This document shows positions 20,597 through 24,975 of a stretch of 24,975 nucleotides of DNA, one piece after another; the first letter of the stretch is position 1, and each line of letters opens with the position of its first letter. Origin of the DNA: Mnemiopsis leidyi (lineage: Eukaryota; Ctenophora; Tentaculata; Lobata; Bolinopsidae). Both the position numbers and the translations under genes were made by a program. The notes beneath the pieces were generated by a model. It was not told the DNA's origin. It was given only the letters and a program-made list of their open reading frames with translations, and ran no database searches. The stretch spans positions 116,152 to 141,126 of the forward strand of contig JH155225.1 in NCBI GenBank assembly GCA_000226015.1, in the 5' to 3' direction.

Positions 20597-21065
20597 CGCA
20601 CTTTGCACCTGAGCCACTACCGCTATTCCAGTACACACACCGGGTATATCACGTGGTTCCTGCTTCGCAGGGATCACGGTGTCCTGCAGACAAATTTTCT
20701 GTAATCCGTTAGCAATAACTGTAATAAAGCTTCATGTAGGTAAGTGTCATGGATAGCAAGGTCGTGATAATAATGAGTCTATAGTTGTCAGATATTTTGA
20801 TACTTCCTGGGCGCGAACTCTGGTTGTCGTATAACAGGCTTGGATATTATTTTCATCATTTTTTCATTATACTAGACATCCGAATAACTTTAGTAAAATG
20901 GGAATATTAGGCGTTGTATGGTTAGAATACTGGAGCTCCTTCTGATATTTGATTCATGTGAGTGAGTGCTATACTTAAATGCTATAATCCGAAAACTGAT
21001 TAACACGCCACGCTACATTTTTTACAACCACAGAAACCATGCTCCTTCGAAATAATTGATTTCAG

Positions 21066-21123
21066 GAAAGGAGTATTCATGAAACTGATAGACCAGATGC
21101 TTACAAGACTCTCAAATGTTTAG
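21066..21123 (+). CDS. candidate last exon of the coiled-coil gene
   Basis: An acceptor TTGATTTCAG (ending 21065) is followed by G, which completes the split codon AT/G left at 17187, then AAA GGA GTA and on for 18 codons to TAG at 21121-21123. The peptide KGVFMKLIDQMLTRLSNV is amphipathic and continues the helix. The phase match and the AATAAA at 21377 support it as the terminal exon. It is short, so chance is a real alternative; a missed exon between, or a longer continuation, cannot be ruled out. Confidence 0.4.
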
Positions 21124-21376
21124 ATTCAGCTAACTTCATGTGAGTGTTACTAGCATAGTAGCATATCGCCATCGGAACACATTAGAGCATTAGGCATTGA
21201 AAATGGACTATTTTCTTGTAAACGGGCAATGCGCGCCTAGAATTTCTTCGAAATATCGCCAGGCCAGAAATGCGTGAGAGCGCGTGATGGCCGCGACAGT
21301 AGGTTATCAACCTACAACTTTCTTGCACAAAGAAGAGACTATTGCGGAAATAGAGTTTTCGACAAATTTCACCGGC

Positions 21377-21382
21377 AATAAA
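21377..21382 (+). terminator. candidate poly(A) signal AATAAA
   Basis: AATAAA lies 254 bp after the candidate stop codon at 21123. A T/G-rich tract (TGTTACTTGTTAGTG) follows about 30 bp later, as expected for a downstream element. It fits the 3' end of the coiled-coil gene. Confidence 0.35.
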
Positions 21383-21399
21383 CGATAATTTGCACAAAT

Positions 21400-22970
21400 A
21401 AGATGTTTAATGTTACTTGTTAGTGCAATAGACCAACATGCTGGTCTAATGCCTAAGAATAGATCAATAACATGCCGTTTTACCATATCATTTTCTTGTC
21501 TTGGCCACCAATAAGGAACTCACAATATTGTTCAAACTCCAAAATGTTCGTGAAATTTAAACAAAATTTTGAAAATTTCCGGTTCTAAAAGTAAATACAT
21601 TTTATAACTTTGTAATTGTGTTATCACATGAATTAAGAGCTACATCCTCAATAATAACGTTATTCTTCACTACTCGAGGCGAGTTCCCACTTAGCTAATA
21701 AGAGATCTATTCGAACTCATAGATAGGTTAGCAGAAAATTGAATTATGAAACACTAAAGAACACTGAGCAGTGAAAAACTAAATTTACAAGCAATTTCAA
21801 TGCAAACCATCACATATTCCAAGACTCAACATGCTTTAAACTGCACTGTAATTCGATTAACATCGTCACAAAAATGAAATAGAAATTAGAAAATCAAAAA
21901 GACGTGAAACTGTATCTGCTCAATTAGACTGATATGGGATTAAACGTCACTACTAATAGTAATAAAATCAGTAAAACAACTGTGACACTTTGTCATATAA
22001 GTAGTTATGATACCTTCAACGCTACTATTATTATACAACAATTTGAGACTGATGAAGATGTGGTACATCGAAAATACGTTTTTGTGAATAACCACCTGTT
22101 TCACTTGTCGAGTTGCTTCTAGAGGCAGAATAATATGTCCATCTATCTGTTAACTGTGTCATATTCGATTAGTTAGGGTAAAGCACGACCTAAATTGCCG
22201 GTTAGCCTGTACGACAAACTATCTTTAAGAAATGGGAACTATAATTGTTATGCATGACCAACTTTCCATGCTACGTTTTGCCCAAATACAGTCGCTTAAT
22301 GTTTAGGGGACAATTAAATCAATTATCTGGCTAGGGGCTCTTAAGAATGGATTATAGAACAGAAACTCGACTGCAAATCAAAATTTTTCTAAATTGCAGC
22401 CGTATATTCTGGTGGTCAGTGAAAATGGAAGGCTTCGTTTAATATGCAGGAGATACAAAAATAGCTAGCGCACTAATGCGAGATATTTGTCGAAAAACCA
22501 TTTGACCTACGGGTAGCCAGCAGTTACAGCAACGACCAAGGAAACTTTTCAGTTTCAATTACCACAGTTTCTTTCCGCAAACGTTAACAAGCATTAATGT
22601 TGTAAACAATGAGTCAAGGAAAAGCTTGTCATTTCAATTTTATTTTACTCTACTGCGGTCAAGCTTTATAATTGAGATACAATGCTTTCGGTGTGTTTAC
22701 TTCGATTTCATTGGTCATCACCGTGCCCCATGAATTAGTGTGACTTTATTCAACAAAATTGAATTATACAAGTTCGGAAAAATTACCAGCAAGCGGAAAA
22801 TTGCAAAAATTACGTAGATGAGAGTATACTTTTATCTTTACGTTGTTCTTAGAACTTCTGATAGAGGTAAGGACTAAGGAAGCTAAATGGCAGAGAAGAT
22901 TAGGTTATTGGAGACAGGCATTTTAGGGAGGGGTCACAAGTTGCTTATAATACGGTTCGATAAACCTACG
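21400..22970. other. AT-rich interval, no confident gene
   Basis: Mostly stop-dense on both strands. One plus-strand open segment (21934-22122) starts MGLNVTTNSNK after an acceptor-like CTCAATTAG and reads protein-like for about 60 residues (TTVTLCHISSYDTFNATI) before TAG. It has no partner exon or recognised domain, so it is not called as a gene. Confidence 0.4.
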
Positions 22971-23086
22971 TTCGATTTCAAAAGGAGAGGTAATTGTAGT
23001 CCTGCAATAAAAACATATTTTAAAACACTATTTTCCTAACTGAAATAGTATGAGTATGCAACACTTGCGAGTATTTCACTACATAC

Positions 23087-23295
23087 CATGGCTGCTCCAC
23101 TGTACGCACAAGAAAAAGCGCCTAGATTTGGAACACCCTCAGCTCTCAATTGTTCGAACTTGAGTTTGGACCAATGATCGCGTGTAACATAGCTTGTGAA
23201 ATTTTCTGCCAAGAATCCGGTCACGTTATGGGTAGCTGTGCGATCATAGGTCCTATTCGGGGAATCGAGACCTGAATGCCGAGGCTGCTCGAAAT
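23087..23295 (-). CDS. candidate exon of an unidentified minus-strand gene
   Basis: On the minus strand an acceptor (TTTGGCGTTCAG) opens a 209-nt segment with one long frame, ending at a consensus donor ATG/GTATGT. It reads FEQPRHSGLDSPNRTYDRT and later NFTSYVTRDHWSKLKFEQLR, ending CAYSGAAM, with sequons NRT, NVT and NFT suggesting an extracellular domain. A possible next exon (23001-22978, after TTTTTATTGCAG) gives DYNYLSF and a stop in phase. The preceding exon needed to supply one base of the split first codon was not found with confidence. No family is recognised. Confidence 0.35.
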
Positions 23296-23375
23296 CTGAA
23301 CGCCAAAATTAAACAAATTAGAACATTGACTCATTCTTACTTCAACTTCAAAAGTCGGTGAAAACTAAAAGAATA

Positions 23376-23731
23376 TCAACTAATGTTAGTGTGTAGAAAT
23401 CCATCTGGAATCTCGTAATGGCCTGTTTCTTCCTCGAAATCGAAATTAGGATTGATGTTAACCTCGTCATAGTGACCGTTGTCGTAGTTACTGTCATCAT
23501 GGTGACTGTAGTCACTGTTACTGTCATCATGTTGACTGTCTTCGTATTGACTAACATCGTTTTGTCTGAGATGTCTACTTTCACTTTGGAGAGATTGGTC
23601 GCAATCTTCTTTAGTCTTGCACAATTCAACTTCTTCGTAATGACTCTGGAGATTTTCACTGTCGTTGTTTTCCAATGTAAATGGAACACCGGATTCAGTA
23701 TCGTTGTATTCTGAAGAACCTGAGGGTGCAT
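23376..23731 (-). CDS. acidic tyrosine/histidine-rich open segment, possible cytoplasmic tail
   Basis: This minus-strand frame is open from the 40-bp repeats to TGA at 23376-23378. It is rich in Asp, Ser, His and regularly spaced Tyr: SHYEEV, SQYED, SDYSHHDD, SNYDNG, HYDEV, ending HYEIPDGFLHTNIS. The repeated YxxV/YDE patterns would suit tyrosine phosphorylation docking in a receptor or adaptor tail, which is inference. Where the coding part starts is unclear: a splice acceptor (GGTTCTTCAG) lies in the nearest repeat copy. The gene should enter from higher coordinates. Chance is possible, since the core is itself an imperfect repeat. Confidence 0.35.
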
Positions 23732-23890
23732 GGTTCAGTATCGTTATATCCTGAAGAACCTGAGGGTCCATGATTCAGTATCGTTATATCCTGAAGAACC
23801 TGAGGGTGCAGGATTCAGTATCGTTATATTCTTAAGAACCTGAGGGTGCAGGATTCAGTATCGTTTTATCCTGAAGAACCTGAGGGTGCA
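23691..23890. repeat. 40-bp tandem repeat, five copies
   Basis: Units of exactly 40 bp start at 23691, 23731, 23771, 23811 and 23851. The consensus begins GGATTCAGTATCGTTATATC and ends GAACCTGAGGGTGCA. Because 40 is not a multiple of three, successive copies fall in different frames, so the array as a whole cannot be coding. Only the copy nearest 23691 continues into the open minus-strand segment. Each unit carries TTCTTCAG on the minus strand, so the array multiplies a potential 3' splice site. Confidence 0.95.
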
Positions 23891-24066
23891 GGAGAAATAG
23901 GGCAATTTAGCAAGGATGTTACCATTTCATATTATTATTCATTTTGTATCAAAATACAGCTCCTCAAAATAGTAACACCCTAGCTACATCACCTGTATTT
24001 TAGGCCAGGAGGAAATAGAAGCATGAAGTTAAGCTATATAACATCGAAGTCTTAAATGTAGAAATA

Positions 24067-24663
24067 CAGGGTGGTTTTAAAATTTAAATACCTCCTTTCA
24101 TAAAAAATGAAAATTGCTCATAACATCACTTCTTTTGATGAAACTTTCGGATTTTGTTCATTGTGCCTATGAGATGAGATTCTCAAGTTTTTAAAAATAG
24201 CAACCGACCATTTATACGCAAAAGTACGCTAAAATTTTAAAATCGTCAACTTTGCTCAAATCATCCTGAAAATTGGTATGCATCATGACTTAGTCATCAA
24301 GAAGAAATCCTGAAGATTTCATCAAAAAATGACATTCTCTTATGACCGTTTTTGAAATCATATGGAAGAGAATTTGTGGTCTGGTCTTTCAAAACGGCCA
24401 TAATATATTGAATATATTTTCAGGATTTCTTCTTGAGGAATAAGAGATGATGTAAACCAATGTTCAGGATGATTTAAGCAAATTTGACGAGTTTGAAATT
24501 TAAGCATATGGTCCGTTTCATGTTTTCAAAATCTGAAATAGCTCATCTGATAGACACAACAAACAAATTCTAAAAGTTACATCAATATTTATTGACCGGA
24601 AGTGATGTTAAAAGCAATTTTCATTTCCATGTAAGGAGGTATCCAAATTTTAAAACCATCCTG
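24067..24663. mobile_element. 597-bp foldback MITE, Tc1/mariner-like ends, TA duplications
   Basis: The left end CAGGGTGGTTTTAAAATTTA and right end AAATTTTAAAACCATCCTG are inverted copies, flanked on both sides by TA (24065-24066 and 24664-24665). The inverted similarity continues through the whole element: TCATCCTGAA, AAGAAGAAATCCTGAA and CTTATGACCGTTTTTGAAA-like blocks on the left recur as reverse complements on the right, meeting near 24365. The unit is therefore one near-perfect palindrome of ~290-bp arms with no coding capacity. TA target duplication and CAGGGTG ends fit the IS630/Tc1/mariner group; the transposase is absent. It lies directly after the stop codon of the minus-strand exon at 24675-24926. 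Confidence 0.8.
24588..24593 (-). terminator. candidate poly(A) signal inside the MITE
   Basis: The minus strand reads AATAAA, about 85 bp after the TGA of the exon at 24675-24926. If used, the transposon would supply the mRNA 3' end and only part of the palindrome would be transcribed. Confidence 0.3.
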
Positions 24664-24674
24664 TATAATGTTCC

Positions 24675-24926
24675 TCAAATTGACATACTTGGTAGACTAT
24701 TTCTGGATTCCGTATCTCTAGCAGGGTAGTCCTTCTCGATATAAATACTTCTGCGTGAAGATTCCACCATGGGGGTTGCTCTGTTGATTTCCTGACCGAT
24801 TGGACTGTCAAACAGGCCGTTAGAGAAGGTTACCCGCTGTCTTGGAGGTCGGGTCTGTATTCTTGGTGGAGGTTGGCGTCCTGGGCGTGTTGATAGCGGG
24901 TCGTCTGTGTAGATCTGTTCGATCTC
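24675..24926 (-). CDS. C-terminal exon of an unidentified gene entering from the right
   Basis: After the acceptor ATATTTCTATAG (minus strand) a frame stays open for 83 codons to TGA at 24675-24677. It starts EIEQIYTDDPLSTRPGRQ, is rich in Pro/Arg (QPPPRIQTRPPRQRVTF), and has a basic serine site (VESSRRSIYIEKDYP) and the terminus SLPSMSI. It lacks an early ATG, so simple ORF searches miss it. Composition and G+C differ sharply from the MITE beside it. It looks like a disordered cytoplasmic tail with possible kinase sites, and the last residues MSI could be a class II PDZ ligand; both are inference. Upstream exons lie outside the window. Confidence 0.6.
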   Translation of the reverse strand, partial: EIEQIYTDDPLSTRPGRQPPPRIQTRPPRQRVTFSNGLFDSPIGQEINRATPMVESSRRSIYIEKDYPARDTESRNSLPSMSI

Positions 24927-24975
24927 CTATAGAAATATGGTTATAGCGGGTCGTCTGTGTAGATCTGTTCGATCT
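24893..24975. repeat. 33-bp direct repeat, 50 bp apart, across a splice acceptor
   Basis: Bases 24893-24925 recur exactly at 24943-24975, starting ATAGCGGGTCGTCTGTGTAG. The first copy is the beginning of the minus-strand exon and the 17 bp between contain its acceptor. The second copy runs to the window edge, so the array may continue outside. Read on the minus strand, the outer copy repeats IEQIYTDDPL and then meets TAA. Confidence 0.9.

Larger units (their letters stand above)
18740..21060. other. AT-rich interval (last intron in my model)
   Basis: I found no exon with good splice sites and open frame. It contains two short tandem repeats (19342-19411 and 20557-20596) and a degenerate GTAAGG-like hexamer run near 19676-19710 that resembles a telomere motif only loosely. 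Short open frames near 19563-19745 and 20393-20712 look like chance. Confidence 0.45.

Noticed and set aside
23316-23364. 24-nt micro-exon with donor GAA/GTAAGA on the minus strand
   Set aside because: Its phase cannot join the exon at 23295 without an in-frame stop, and the intron would be only about 45 bp.
1-24975. Bacterial, phage, CRISPR or viral content
   Set aside because: No operon structure, repeat-spacer array, or integrase, capsid or polymerase motif was seen in any frame examined; spliceosomal introns point to an animal nuclear genome.

Overview
The window is animal nuclear DNA, most likely from an invertebrate. Coding segments are short, richer in G+C than their surroundings, and bounded by GT...AG introns. 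Between them lie AT-rich non-coding sequence, minisatellites and foldback transposon remnants. Two genes are single-exon: a SLC35G-type drug/metabolite transporter and a class A GPCR, both on the minus strand. No operons, ribosome binding sites, CRISPR arrays or phage/plasmid genes are visible. The species cannot be fixed; a cnidarian-like or other early-branching invertebrate is only a guess, from the single-exon GPCR and the loose gene spacing.

Layout. Bases 1-720 are non-coding, with a cluster of four CACGTG E-boxes at 501-560. A six-copy 36-bp tandem repeat (723-938) is followed by one plus-strand exon (from 1045) that is probably the end of an upstream gene. The intronless SLC35G-like transporter (1395-2480, minus) faces it tail to tail. 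Bases 2.7-9.5 kb hold no confident gene. They contain a 181-bp inverted-repeat element, small repeats, a candidate Kozak-ATG leader exon (6564-6644) and an open but unrecognised stretch (6860-7620).

From 9585 to about 21.4 kb runs a multi-exon plus-strand gene. It starts with a leader exon carrying a short upstream ORF, then a large exon for a disordered, basic, Pro/Ser-rich N-terminus (9973-11223), then exons for a coiled-coil C-terminus. Three of the coiled-coil exons are exactly 132 nt. A candidate last exon ends at 21123, with AATAAA at 21377. My splice model gives about 744 aa. One intron holds a 22-bp minisatellite interrupted by a 398-base assembly gap. The GPCR (17416-18636, minus) lies inside the last intron of this model.

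The right end (23-25 kb) is minus-strand. A C-terminal exon of a gene entering from the right (24675-24926) is followed 12 bp after its stop codon by a 597-bp near-perfect palindromic MITE with TA duplications. Further left are a five-copy 40-bp repeat, an acidic tyrosine-rich open segment, and a possible exon at 23087-23295.

No new defence or mobile system is visible. The most interesting items are the nested GPCR with an altered DRY motif, the foldback MITE in a 3' UTR, the constant exon size, the upstream ORF, and the duplicated splice acceptor at the right edge.
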